Positions 12,301 to 24,884 are shown, numbered from the stretch's first letter. The stretch: 64,000 nt of DNA from Coprinus comatus (GCA_034638255.1 JAWPGT010000006.1:620001-684000), one strand, 5' to 3'. Notes: a model not told the origin generated them from the sequence alone. Program-made: numbers and translations.

Positions 12301-13237
12301 CCTGAGGTACTTTTTTTTTATACTTTTCTTTTGTGAATTTAAGCTGATTATATTATTATTAATTAAGGCTGGGACAGTCGGTGAACAAGGAGTTGTCTTA
12401 CCTCCTGCACTTCCATTAACCTCGGAAAGATTGGAAAGACATGGATTGTTCTTGATTGAAGATGGACAAACTATGTTCCTTTGGGTTGGACGTGATGCTG
12501 TTCCCCAACTTATTATGGACGTTTTCGATTTACCAAGTTATGATGTTTTACGTGGCGGAAAGGTTCGTTTCTTCACTCAATTTCCATCCACTGAAGTATA
12601 GACCAAAACTAACAAAATATCTCCCCGAATAATAGATAACACTTCCAGTACTCGAAAACCCATTTAATCAGCGTATCAATGCGATAATTGAAAAAATTAG
12701 AGAAATGAGGAATGGAGTTTATTATCCTCATTTATATGTGGTTAAAGAGGATGGTGAACAACCTTTGAGACTTTGGGCTCTTAGTGCTCTTATTCAGGAT
12801 AGAGCGGATGTGTTGCCGAGTTATCAACAGTTTATTTCGTCTTTGAAGGAGAAGGTAAATGTTACGTGATTTTTTTTCTTCGAGCTGGTTTTTTTTCTAG
12901 TTTCTCTTTTTCTTTTATTTTTGTGTGGTTTGTGGTTTGTGGTTGCGTGGTATGGGGCGATGTGAGTTGGAGTGATGTGTGGTTGGTAGTGGAAGGAAGG
13001 AAGTATAGAGAGAGAAAAAAGGAAGAGAATGAAATGTAGGGAAGGGGGGTTGAGGTTCGTCTCATATTATCCCATGCAACCGGTATTACAGTTATTTCGT
13101 TTCAAAGAAATTTTTTATAAATTCTTTTTGAACGGGCTGTTTGGTTTGCGAATTGTTTGTATTGTGGATGTGATGTACTGATGATTGTTTTTTTTCCATA
13201 TTTTTAGGTTCATGGATCGGATGGAGGGTATTACTAG
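9391..13237 (+). CDS. SEC24: COPII coat subunit Sec24 with N-terminal WW-like segment
   Basis: Fourteen exons: 9391..9437, 9484..9515, 9569..10337, 10394..10605, 10657..10778, 10837..11037, 11093..11197, 11252..11375, 11428..11583, 11643..11813, 11873..12306, 12368..12562, 12636..12854, 13208..13237. Phases close to 938 aa. In order: a WW-like stretch (LPPGWVAEW...SGHTQWDPP, about residues 8-40), a Gln/Pro/Gly-rich linker, the Sec23/24 zinc finger ([12 protein letters not shown]...RWRCCMC), the trunk domain ([12 protein letters not shown]...), beta-sandwich, helical region ([20 protein letters not shown]) and gelsolin-like domain ([13 protein letters not shown]). Sec24 selects cargo at ER exit sites in complex with Sec23. 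No frame problems are present, which is a useful control for local sequence quality. Confidence 0.95.
12855..13207 (+). other. Last intron of SEC24, long and strand-asymmetric
   Basis: This 353-bp intron separates a 30-nt final coding exon (ending GSDGGYY) from the rest; the other introns of the gene are about 46-80 bp. It contains T-rich, then G/T-rich, then purine-rich blocks (GGAAGGAAGGAAG near 12995 and AGAGAGAG near 13008). Its purpose is unclear; no ORF or repeat family was recognised. Confidence 0.7.
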
Positions 13238-13557
13238 TTGACGACTTCTGATTTTTTTTTTTCAAATTCTTTTACATACATAAGTTTACTACTTTTTTTT
13301 TTTTACTCTTTACTCTTAAACATTTTTTTGCCTCTTTTTTGTTGGTGTTAAGAAAAGTTGAGATAATTTTATGAGAGAGATTTTAAAATTTAAAACCTAG
13401 AGCCGACGGCCGTTTTCGATTTTTTGTTGGATTTTTTGTGGTGGATGAGGGACATGAAGTGTTTTCACCACGAAGTGGCTATAAATTACATTCAAGGGTA
13501 TTTGTCTCACTTTGTACTAAACTTCACCTCTCTCGTCAACTACCATCTGGACACACA
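13238..13557. other. Intergenic, SEC24 3' end to USP7-like start
   Basis: About 320 bp of T-rich DNA with several poly(T) runs of 8-10 (13250-13335). It probably holds the SEC24 3' UTR and the promoter of the USP7-like gene. Nothing else was recognised. Confidence 0.5.
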
Positions 13558-16500
13558 ATGGCGTCGCCAGTCTCAGTTAAGAACTGTAAGTTCATGTGCA
13601 ACTCTATTTAAACTGCGGAGACTGATGTAGTTCTTGTTTGTGATATTTGATGTAATGATGTAGCATCGAGTTTTATTGCAAAGCATTTCCCTTACTCAGT
13701 GGGATGCGTTTATAAAGATACTAAAAACTTCACATGGAACATCAAGAAGTGGAGCGATCTAGGTAAAAAGGCATCAAGTCCTGTATTTGAATGTGGCGGG
13801 CACCAGTGGTGAGTCAACCCCTTCAATCTCTTGATTCTTAACGATGGATTGTTTATGCCAGTTATTCAGGTATATACATGTATATACCTCTGATGACGAT
13901 AAAGATTCTCCAGATAATGCATATACATCTGCTTTCGTGCATCACGCTGGGCCGGATTCATTGCCAAAGGGATGGAATGTCTGCGTGGATTACGCTATTG
14001 TTTTTTCAAATCCGGACAACCCTACTATCCATACCGTCAAGGTTGGTAAGTACTAAATCTCTATTGAAATACACTTACACTTTTTTATTATTACAATAAA
14101 CTCTAGTTGACAACCGTCGTTTCGATTCGGATATGGGCTGGGGCATCGGTAAATTCGCGAAGATTACGATGCTTCGCTCAATACAGAAAGGCCATACGCT
14201 TCCTATCATACAGGATGATGCTGTGGAGGTCACGATATTTCTTCGGGTTTTTGATGACATACAACTTGAACCAGCAACCGAAAAGCAAGTCATGCAGATA
14301 CTCGGTCGATCTTATCATTTGTTGATCAAGCTTTTTCTAGTTCGACAAAGAAAATTGGTTATGTTGGGCTTAAGAGAAAGGGCGCTACATCCTATATGAA
14401 TGCATTGATTCAGGTTTTGTTTTCTATTCGATCCTTTCGCAAGGTAATGTATCCATACATTATACTCATACCCCTTCCCACCCTAATACCTCACGCAGGC
14501 TGTTTTTGAAACCCCAATCGAAAAGAGAAATGCGTCTCAGTGTACTACTTTTGCACTTCAACGAATATTCTATCATTTGCAAACATCAGACGAATGCGTT
14601 TGTAAGCTGCTAGCCTTTATGGTGTACAGAACAAATTGCTAATCATTGATCCAGCTACCAAAGACCTAAGGAATTCTTTGAATTGGGATGAAATGGATGC
14701 TTTCTTAGCAGGAGATATTGCTAAATTCAGGCGTTTACTCCGAGATGAATTATTGTCTACAATGCAGGTAAGTGACATCGCCATTTTTGGATTGTCATTA
14801 CGCTAATGGCCCCTTTTACTAGGGTACCGAAGTTGACGAAGCAATCCACAAGCTATTCTACGGCCAAATAGAGACTTTCGTCCAGTGTTTGAATATCAAT
14901 CAAGAACATCAAATAATCGAGAAGTTTGATGGTAAGCAGTTTGCATTCCCGGTATAATGTACCGAAACTTGAACTACTGCGCACTCTATCAGAAATTCAA
15001 CTCGAAATCACTGGAGCCAAATCTCTACGGGATTGTTTCGTGAATTTTACCAAAACCGAAATGCTTACAGGGAAAAACAAATATATTACGCATAATCATG
15101 GTCTTCAAGACGCAGAAAGAGGAAAATTGTTTCGCTCATTCCCACCTGTACTCTTTCTTCGGCTAAAACGCTGGCACTATAATGCAGAGGACGATACAAT
15201 AATGAAGATAAATGACCGTCTAGGCTTTCCTTTCAGTATCGATCTCGACGAATTCCTGAGTGACGAAGCTGATTGCTCCCAGCCTTCAATCTACAGACTA
15301 CACGCTGTGCTAGTGCATTCCGGTGACTTGGTTGCTGGTCATAACTATGCCCTTATCAAGCCTGACAAAGACGAGGAGTGGCTGAAGTTTGATGACGATT
15401 GCGTGACGAAAGCTACAGAGAACGACGATGTGCTCGGCACCTACGGGACGTGCGGCGATGATCCAGGAGATGATGATCTAGCGAGTGCATATATGCTAGT
15501 GTACATACGGAAATCGTCGTACGATAAACTCATGGTACCTTGCGATGATGAAGACATACCTGATCATATCAAAATTGGTTGGTCCCTCCGTATTCAGTGT
15601 TTAATAACATAATCACTGACATTTGCTCCAGGGCGATTTCCAGCAAACGAGGTGTCCAAAATCCAGGACGATGTTACTGTCAAGGTTAGACTTCATACTC
15701 TGCTGTTAGGTCACGAGGCTGCTGAGAACATATACCAGGTTATTACCGATGAGACATTCACTGTACACAAGGGATTCGATATGGCTGCATTTGACGACGA
15801 AATTGAGTTTCAGGTACCGAAAACTGAGAAGTTTAGCGCACTCAAGGAAAGGATCGCGACACAATTCAGGTATCGATCAGAAACTGAATTCCGGGTTTGG
15901 ACGCTCGTTGCCAGAGAGAAAAAAACTGTCCGGCCGGGTTTTCGCATCTCCGAAGATGAGGATAATTTGAGTAAGGAATAATTTACCTATCTCTAAGCGC
16001 AAGCTTCTGATACTATTAAAAAACAGACGTCGAAACAATCTGTAAGATGAACAACTTGAAGGCCCAGAACGAGCTTCGCCTTTATGTAGAGGATACCCCT
16101 ACCCCAATACAGGTACGATATCTATTCCTGGTTGTGTTTCTTTTACTCAATAATAGATATTCTTCAAGAAAACCAATCCTCCTTCAGATTCCATTGTGTT
16201 ATTCTTGAAGCACTTTGATGCCCTCAAACAAACCGTATGTGGAGTCAATAAGATATATGTATTCAAGGATACCCTAGTCGGCAATCTTGCTCCAGCTATA
16301 AGTGCACTGATGGGGTGGATGGTTGGAACTTCTGTAGTGATGTACAAGGTCCGTTGCTCCTCCGCTATTCCTGGTTACTACTGACAGTTTTCCTTTCTTC
16401 TATATAGGAGATAAAACCAGGAACGGTTGAGCTACTTGAGTCTAGTTCCACTGTGGATCAGAGTGACCTCGTTAGTGGTGATATACTGTGCTTCCAGGTT

Positions 16501-17811
16501 GACCTTACCGATCGAGAGTATGTCATTATCAAAGATTAAAAATACATATATTGTACTAATCATTAATTCTAGAATCGAAGATCTTGAACAACAAGGTCTT
16601 TGTACCGATGCCGTACAATACTATGATTTCCTCCAAAATCATACAAGTATTATATTTAGACCCAAGTTCGGGGAGGTTGACAGCGAAAACCCAGAATTCA
16701 ACTTGTCCCTTGGCAAAAACCAAAGTTATGATATCGTGTGTTATGAATCTCTCCTCCACGTTGGTGAATTACTCAGAAACAATGTAGATGTCAAAAAGAG
16801 TTGGCACACGTATTGACCACGACTCTCACAAGATACGCTTCGCTAGCACTGGTCCTAACGGTTCCCAAGTCACACTCAACTCATCGAAGAAGAGCATCTC
16901 GGGAATGGTGGGACAAGAAACTAACCGCAAACTTCCACTGGTGATCTTTTACGAGAAATTAGACGTAGATATCAGCCTGGCCGAATTAGAAGTCAAACGC
17001 AATCTCGAAATCACCTGGATAAACCGTGACAACAAGAAAGCGACTACCTATTCTATCCTTTCCGCTAGAACATCCATGGTTTATGACCTATCTCTTCAAC
17101 TGGCAGAAATTGCGCCACTACCTTCTAGCGACACACCCAGGATCCGCATATATGAGATTTCCAAGGATAGAAAGTTGCAGAAGGAATACTGTGATATAGA
17201 GATGGTTGAAAACATCCCAGAATCTGCCGAGTTATTTGCTGAGGTATGTGATATACATACTGTATTCTCCGACAAAATAACTGATTATATGCAATACTAG
17301 GAAATACTTGAGGAAGAGGTTGATGTAATTGCATCACAGAGAATTATTGGAGTGTTTCACTTTACCAAGGAGCTGTCTCAGACACATGGAATTCCATTCA
17401 AATTTGTTGTGCAACAGGTAAGGCACTACACTATTTTTCGGACACATTGACCTAGCAAACGCCGAAACAAACCCCAGGGCGAGCTGTTTGAAGAAACAAA
17501 AAAGCGGATACAGTCTAGGCTCTCGATCTCAGATGACGAGTTTGCTAATTATCGATTTGCTCTGATGAAGCCCATTCTGCCCTTGCACCCATCATATCTG
17601 GAGGATGGTATGTATTTTTTTCCCACCAGTTTAACCAAGAGTTCCCAACAATTTTTTGGGGGTAGATGATATCATTTATGACTGCGGGCCTGGTATTTTG
17701 GGCCTGGATCATGACATTGGAGAAGAATCTCAATCTACAAGTGACTTCCTTCTTGTTCCTCCCAACATTTCACTTGATACCCCGATGGAAGATGTAGAGG
17801 AAACCGCTTAA
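13558..17811 (+). CDS. USP7/UBP15-type MATH-USP protein with catalytic Cys replaced by Ser (predicted pseudo-deubiquitinase)
   Basis: Eighteen exons, phases close to 1092 aa: 13558..13585, 13664..13808, 13870..14045, 14107..14284, 14341..14443, 14499..14601, 14655..14767, 14823..14931, 14993..15577, 15632..15970, 16027..16112, 16157..16348, 16408..16517, 16573..16735, 16788..17243, 17301..17417, 17478..17607, 17666..17811. Domains in order: MATH (about 25-170), USP core (about 180-510), ICP0-binding/USP7-C ubiquitin-like region to the end. The USP Cys box reads YVGLKRKGATSYMNALIQ: Ser193 (codon 14390-14392) replaces the nucleophile, and Arg188 replaces the oxyanion Asn of GLKNQGATC. The QHDVQE-type block is degraded (LAGDIAKFRRLL). 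The His (H435 in GHNYAL) and the Asp-rich FDDD remain. Intron 4 appears to be GC-AG. Confidence 0.92.
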
Positions 17812-18812
17812 TATTTCCAGTCAGTACGGCCTGTTGGCTACTTGGTTTGTTGCAGATGATACAGCAAGTAATAAAAACGCTCTTGTTTGACCCATCCTCT
17901 AATCTATCAGAAGTGTTCGCAGTTACGATATCTTAACAATGCCAGGTGTATTATATTGCCTTCACTCGCACTCCGTAACAATGGATATATTATTTCCTAT
18001 ACATTTTTATTTACTGCTCCGAATCATAGTTTTTGTTCTTGTTTTGTTCTAAGTGGTTATGATGAAACTCACTCCGACTTCTCTTTGTTGCTTGTATTCT
18101 TGTGTATGTATAGGCACTACTCCAACCTGTCACTTCATTGGCTTATAAAACCCATCTCCCTTTGTATTTTGGTATGACAGATGTATAAGATTGCTCCTGG
18201 ATCAAGTTCGTATTATGGGTTCTGCTGTTAAACAAAGTATGTATACGTGAAAGGTGTTTTGACTTGTGACCTGTGTTTAGGTTTGCTTCAAACCAGTTAT
18301 GTCATCCATTTCCATTATAAAGTCACTAAACATGGACATAATTGAATCAGAATTGAATGATCTACGTCTACAGACGTCAATGTGTCCTTTCATACTTTGA
18401 TGATTTTGGTATTCATCCTCCCGATGTCTAGTCCATTGCATGTTGAGATGCGACATATCTGTCAAGTAATTATTTGTACTTCATTACCTCTATGCCTCTC
18501 ATCACATCGCAACCTGATGGCGTCCAGACTCCAGAGTATATCAGAATTTTGTGGTGGTATGATTCATATATAGTACACAAGATCGATCTCCAGTAGGCGC
18601 CCAGTCAGATTTGAAAGTAGCCTGAAACCACCCAGTGGGTACCATTCACTGTCCCTATACTCTACCATTACAAACACCAACGTAGTCCGCGGTCCGTGGT
18701 CCTCGAACGCTATTCTTCAAATAACCAAAATCAATACCAATAACCGAAAACTCAAAATTTTCTGTTCGCTCTGTAACATCTCTTCAAACACTCGAAACAA
18801 AAACAAAAAAGA
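17812..18812. other. Intergenic, about 1 kb
   Basis: No gene was recognised. It holds the 3' flank of the USP7-like gene and the promoter of the M43 protease. A few short open frames have no recognisable content. Confidence 0.5.
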
Positions 18813-20531
18813 ATGGAAATGTTACAGGCCCAACATTCTCGTCGAATATCAATATCATCACAATCTTTCAAACCCTCACATTCTTTATTCAATTTCAACT
18901 TCAGTCATTCTTTGAATTCGATGGTTATTGGTGTTCTGCTGGTTGGAACATTTTATGATTTTGTGTTGTTTTCGAACGCTTCTCCTGGCCCTGGACCTCC
19001 AGATCCAGCTTTGTCATATGACTATGATTCGTATTCATATTCATATTCCGATACCTATACGGTTTCATCGACCTTGGCACCGACTTCGACTTCGACTTCG
19101 ACTTCGACATCAACGGCTTTGGCTTTGGCTTCCACCCGGGTTTCATCTTCGAATTCGGCTCTGCGAGGTATGAGAACGAGTAAGACTGGGAGTAAGACTA
19201 GGAGCACCAGTATGTCGACGTTGATGAGAGGACAAGGACTGGGAACTGAAGTTTCGGGAGTAATGAGTAGAGCAGTTGCTATTGTTTCTGGTACACCCAC
19301 ACCTAAGAAAACGGCAGAGTCAACAGTTGAGTCACCTTTCACGTATGTGTGAGTCATTTGTTGGTTTTGTCTTGGAAAATAAAGTTGAAATCAAAATCAA
19401 AATCTTTTGATGTAATATTGATAGACGATGTGGAGTACCTATGTTCACACAGGATGAGTTGGTGAAGATAGAAAAGGATTTCGAAAGTAAGAAGATGAAA
19501 TGGGATGAAAAAAATGCGAATTCTTCAAATGGGAGTCGTGAAGGTGGTGGTAATAGTACAGAGGAGGGTGTACTCAGAGTCGGAGTACACGTTCATGTTG
19601 TTGCTAAGAATCGAAGGTTGGATGGGGGTTATGTTCCGTGAGTTGTCCTCCTATATTCTTCCTTTGAACTGGCAACGATAACGATTGGTGATTGTTGACA
19701 TGATGTGATAGGAATTTACAAATCGCAGCTCAAATGGATGTGTTGAATACTGATTTTCAAAATATGAATGTCCAGTTTGAACTTGTAAATGTTGCAAAGG
19801 TTGTCAATAAGACTTGGTTCGAGGCAAAGCCCAATACGTAAGTTTGTTCGATTTTTTGTGTTCATGATTTGATAAATTTATTTGAAGACACGAGTTAAGG
19901 GAGATGAAAAGGGCTTTGAGAAAAGGTGGCCCTGGAGACCTTAATATCTATCTTAACTGGTAAGCACCAATAAAAAATGCGATAGAACAAAAGTAACATA
20001 ATGAAACGTCAGTATTGGGTGTGATACGGGAATATTAGGATACTCTACCTTTCCCTCCGCATATGCTAAGAACCCAGACGACGACGGAGTGGTTATTCTT
20101 TATTCTTCTTTACCGGGTGGTTCTATGGCACCATACAACAGAGGTCGTACTTTAACGCACGAAGTAGGACACTGGTTGGGATTGTATCATACTTTCCAAG
20201 GAGGGTGTTTGGAACCGGGTGATTTTGTAGATGATACACCTCCAGAAGCTGTTCCCGGGTTCGGTTGTCCAGAAGGTAGAAGGACTTGTTTGGCCACGCA
20301 CGAAGTAGATCCTATTCGTAAGTGTTCCCCAGGTAACTTGTTATTGACATTGAAATTGACAATTTGCTGCCAAAAGATAATTTTATGGATTATGGTGACG
20401 ATGCTTGCTTACGGTCATTTACACCTGGCCAAACTTCAAGAGTAAAGACGCAAGTGGCGATTTATAGGAATATTACAGTTTCGGCGGTGAAGATTGCAGA
20501 GGATCCTAGCCCGAGTCGTCCCCATAAATAG
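18813..20531 (+). CDS. Secreted or membrane-anchored M43 (pappalysin/MEP1-type) metalloprotease
   Basis: Exons 18813..19342, 19425..19637, 19712..19837, 19888..19959, 20013..20317, 20377..20531; 466 aa, phases close. The zinc-binding motif [11 protein letters not shown] (HExxHxxGxxH) is followed by a disulfide-rich loop ([14 protein letters not shown]) and the Met-turn [10 protein letters not shown], all typical of fungal M43 extracellular proteases. The family's entry segment [11 protein letters not shown] begins exon 2. Unusually, exon 1 adds about 175 residues: a hydrophobic segment ([18 protein letters not shown], about residues 36-53), then a Ser/Thr/Tyr-rich stretch with (YS)n and (TS)n repeats. 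This may be a signal anchor with an O-glycosylated stalk, or a start further downstream (Met37) may make a normal signal peptide. The stop codon is 80 bp before the next gene. Confidence 0.88.
19081..19112 (+). repeat. Coding microsatellite (TTCGAC)n
   Basis: About five hexamer units encode an alternating Ser/Thr run in the stalk region of the M43 protease. Length variation here would stay in frame. Confidence 0.8.
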
Positions 20532-20611
20532 ACTACTAGTAATTGATTATGTAATTAGTGTGAAATGAACTTGGACGCGCCCAACCAAACTTCACCCATC
20601 CTTTCGACGCC

Positions 20612-23417
20612 ATGAACATCGTAAGTTTCTTCATTATCACCGTAAAGGCTGCCAGCTTATGTCTACCAGGACATAGAGACAGAACATGACTCTGCTTACC
20701 TGCCATATTTCGACCTTTCCGCTAATTTCGCATGGAGAGACAACCGACCCGAGGAAATCGAAAACCGTCGAATGTTATTAGGGGATAGTCTCATCTACGA
20801 CAGTCTGCTCAAGTCAGGAAATATACGTTCTCCCGATATCCTCTATCCACCGCGCGACGAGGCTTCGCTTGCTCGCCTCCTAAAAGCCATTGAAAAATCC
20901 AGCTACGATGCCCTAAAGAAGGATTGCATTGTTTATTATCTCCTCAAATGGCACCAGGACGGTAGAGAGGACAAGTTTGCGGCACAAAGATGCATAGCAT
21001 CCCAATTCACAGCTTTGTCTGATGCTTATTGGCACCTGGATTCAGGGATTAACATTGCAGTATGATTTCATTTCCTTTCTGGTGTCATCCCGCCTCATGT
21101 TCGTTTTTTTTCGCGTAGCGGGGCGTGGCTATCCTCGCTGATGCTCGGTTGGTCAGAGATTTTGCCTCTAAAATCCTACAAGCGATATCACTTTCCCCCG
21201 ACTCTTCCTCGCTTGTTCGAAAATACGCCCGTACCGCAAAACCTTGTCTTACGGAGCCCGATGACATTCAGCTATATACACTCGCCCTTGCGGATTCTAG
21301 TCTTTTAGAAGCGTGGCAATACCAGAGAACGTATCAGGAGTCGAGTGAAATTCGCCCTCGTCTCTTAAAGAAAGTCTTGGAGTGGTGTGTTCTCCGTGAG
21401 TGACTTCATCAGTTCCCCTAAATTCATTTCTTACTCATCTATACCTATAGCTAAACCTAGGCCCTCTGCTTTGATGCAATTGCTCAGCCTTCCATTGTCT
21501 TCATTTGAAGAATCCACTCTTCATAATTTCGTCCTCCAGCCGGCCAATAACCTCTCAGCGGATGCTGTCGCCTTGTTGCAAGACTTAATCTGTGTCCGGC
21601 TTATTCAATTAGGTCGCTACGCAGATGCAATTCGTTTAGACCGCATCTTCAGCAATTCTAAATTCGGATTGAGCACTCGCCAAGCGCAAGAAAGGTCTAA
21701 AATGGTCCAAGACTTATACAGCGCGCTTCCAGCTATTCAACGCGCCCATATCGATGTTGAACTTTCGCAATATCCTGATACATCTGCGAAATCCACTAAT
21801 AATGTGGAGAATCACAGGACGGCTGGTGAAGACGTGACAATGCAGTCATGGGAAGATATTCGACCATCTGATTTACACCTTTCAACACCATCCAAACTTC
21901 AACAAAACTCACCCTCTATGTCCGAACGCTCAAATGCACCTAGATTTGGCGGTCCTATTCCAAAACCCACTGTGACTGGTTCACCACTTCCAGGGAGTCT
22001 ACAAGCATCAATGAATAACCAGACTCGCCAAACCTATCCCTTACCCTTGGTACCGATGTTACCTACGAATGCACCTATTGTCGCGGGTCTTCCAACAACA
22101 CCTTCTGGTTCTCGAGGTAGACAATCGTTGAGCAACACCGCGAGTCGTTTAGCTTTCAACTCTGCTCCTCTTATTTCATCGCCACTTTCGGGTATCAAGT
22201 TTTCTCCCGTAAATGGCGGTTCAGGTAATTTGGGAAGTGGTAAAGGTGCTGCTGGACACACATTTGTTTCAGCCAACAGGCAACCAAATGCGTTCTATAC
22301 GCCTCCTTCAAAACCTACCCCTACTTCTATAACTGTACCACCTCTAACTGTTAATGGAAGTAGACAAAATGGACATGCTCAATCATTATTTGGAACGTCC
22401 ACTGGATTCACTCAAAGTCAATTGGGCCATGTTGAAACTCGTGACGAATATGAGGATGAGGGTAGGGACGGGGAAGGTGATAGGACTATGCATGTTGAAG
22501 AACTAGGAGGGATAGGTGAACGTAGTGATGATATACATGATGACTTTGTTGAAGAGAAAACTGGAATCCAGGAATCGGAAGAACATGATGCTGATGCTGA
22601 TGGGGAAGAGGATGAAGAAAGAAATGAACTTGGATTCTCTGTGTTTGGAAATGGGATTGATGGATGGATGAATGTTGGAGGCGCGGATGATACGGGTAAT
22701 GGTTCTGCCAATACCACTAGTCGTCTTGCGAATTCTTCTGTTGAAAAGAACAATCTCAGAAAGTCGAGAGGAAGAGAAGAACGCAAGCTGAATACTTCGA
22801 CTTCGGCATCTACATCCTTGAATTCTTCTGTTCTTAGTGCCAGTACTGCTGCGAAGAGAAAGGTACCAGGTAGTTTTGAAGATGATGATGAAGATATGGA
22901 AGATTCTATTTCAAATCAGAGAGATGAACAAGTATCACCAAGGAAAAGTTCCAAGTCTGTTAAAGAATCTTCTATCATTGGAAGGTCAACAAAGAAACCA
23001 AGAGCTTCAAAGAGTCAGATACGAACATCAACTCGAGCTCGAACATCAAAAGGAAAGGAACCTCAAGACGTTCCTGGTAGTCTTTTCCAAGATCACGAAG
23101 ATGGAGATGAAAAAGGTGTGGATACTAAAGTTGATGATTTAGCACCTTTACGTGCAACTCAAAGTACTCTTGGTAATAAACCAAGGAAGTCTATTAGTGG
23201 AAGGACATCTAAAGGTTCAACAGCTACGGAAGCTGTGGATGAATTGTCAAGTACTACGAGAAGAACAAGGAGAAGTACTAGGTTGGAAGCTAGTGTTAGT
23301 GGTAGTGCTGTAGATGGAGATGGAGAGGCATCACCGAAAAAGGCTGTTGGTAGACCGAGAAAGAGTACTGCTAGTAAAGCTGGGACTACTGCTACTGGTA
23401 GGAAAAAGAGGGTTTGA
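20612..23417 (+). CDS. ELYS-like nuclear pore assembly protein
   Basis: Exons 20612..20620 (three codons), 20670..21059, 21119..21395, 21451..23417; phases close to 880 aa. The first 270 residues are an alpha-helical ELYS-like domain (HLDSGINIARGVAIL..., LQPANNLSADAVALLQDLICVRLIQLGRYADAIRLD). This domain docks ELYS/Mel-28 to the Nup107-160 scaffold. The remaining 600 residues are disordered, Ser/Thr-rich, with acidic patches near the middle and basic ones at the end, including an AT-hook core (VGRPRKS) and RRTRRSTR near the C-terminus, consistent with chromatin contact. It begins 80 bp downstream of the M43 gene. The family is divergent, so exact orthology is inferred. Confidence 0.85.
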
Positions 23418-23771
23418 GGACTTTGAAGTCTAAAGCTTTGAAGTATTGCTAAGCGGGTTGGCGTTTAATGTTTCATCTTTTTTACATAACACATATTTTT
23501 TTTCTCGAATGATTATGCTTGGTTTTCCTTCTTTCTAAACGGTAGAAATAAGATATTTCTAAGGAATGAGCGCATACAATCAATCACCTCTTGGTGACAA
23601 ATCTTCAATTTTTCAGTTACACACTGTAGTATGTTTTCATCTCCCTCAGTGGTGCTCTTTTATCATGGGGGTAACCTTGCGTATTGATTTCGGTCAAATA
23701 TACAGCATAACAATAACTCGAGAAACAGATTACAAGTACGTAGTTGTAAATTAACAATAGCCCATTCACAT
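23418..23771. other. Convergent intergenic region, ELYS and LPMO 3' ends
   Basis: About 350 bp between two stop codons on opposite strands. It is T-rich and presumably holds both 3' UTRs and poly(A) sites. No further feature was seen. Confidence 0.5.
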
Positions 23772-24884
23772 TTATCCTCTCCAGACAGCCTGTTAATGTT
23801 CATGTTAGTTATTATTATATTGATAAGTACTAGAAACCGAGAGTAACTCACAGGTCCAGGTTGGGTATAGGTGGGGGGGATGGCTATGATGGGATGAAAC
23901 AATTAGTTCAAAGGTAAATAAATATTAACTTTAGCTTATGAAACTTACGCCAGTAGATGTTGATCATGATTCCAGGCTCACGTCCAGTGTAAACACCTGG
24001 AATAGAAACGAGAGGACCTGGTTTACCGCTGCCTCCGTTGATAACATTAACTTGAGCACAGCTAATGTAGAATTGGGCTAGTTTTTTTTTTTTTTGAGTT
24101 AGGAAGTCCTGAAACGAGTGAATGGTATTTTACGTACCACCCTGGAAGCCAGAAGCAGAGTGGAGAGCAATTTGCTCTGTACGGATGAGGTATTGACCGT
24201 TGGGCAAGTTCCTGGGAACAGTGAAGGAGACGGATTCGATGTCTGTATATAAATAATTGAGTTAAATGTTGTTATATTTTGATGTATGAAAAACCTACTG
24301 GAACCAGGGAAGGTGATGGTGGAACCACCATTGGTGACAGCGGGAATTTCATGGACCTTGAACCAGACTTGTCCACTTCCATCCCAGCTGGCAACATCAC
24401 CGGGAGCCTTGGCCATGTAAACATTGACGACCTAGTATAGTATGTGAGTTTTCTTGTAGATACAATGAGTTTTTTTTTTTTTACTGACACCAGCATGATA
24501 CAGGTTGCCGTTGGCCTGGAGGGTTACGGTGGAACCAGCAGTGACTGTGGCAGTTGAAGCAGTTGCACGGGTCTCGGAGGTGTAGCAACGGAAATCTTGG
24601 CTGGATACATCAGTCACCTTGGTTAGAGTTCAGCGATTTTTGTTTTTTCAATGGTTACATCGACAAAAAAGTTACTCACGGGAGCTTGACTGTTGAAGTT
24701 GTTGGTCTTGCGAACGTATTGCCAATCTGCTGATGGGGTACCGTTCACAAGCAGACGAGGGATGGTATCTGTGAAAGAAAGTCAGTATTGTTTGAACGTT
24801 AGGCATCAACTTCGACATACAGTGAGCATCAACCGTGGCGGCAGTGGCCAATGAGAGGAGAGCGATGACAATCTTCTTGTACAT
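23772..24884 (-). CDS. AA9 lytic polysaccharide monooxygenase, no CBM
   Basis: Exons (complement): 24821..24884, 24680..24768, 24489..24617, 24299..24431, 24138..24242, 23949..24077, 23852..23883, 23772..23789; 232 aa, phases close. A 20-residue signal peptide (MYKKIVIALLSLATAATVDA) is followed directly by His21, the expected mature N-terminal His of the copper brace. The second copper His is in NLYHAG; most AA9 enzymes have HxGP here, but this one has HAGVV. The axial Tyr/Gln pair is in AQFYISCAQVNV (QxY). IRTEQIALHSA and the C-terminus YTQPGPAVW are typical of the family. The enzyme oxidatively cleaves cellulose or hemicellulose outside the cell. It has eight exons, two of them 32 and 18 nt. 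Confidence 0.93.
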
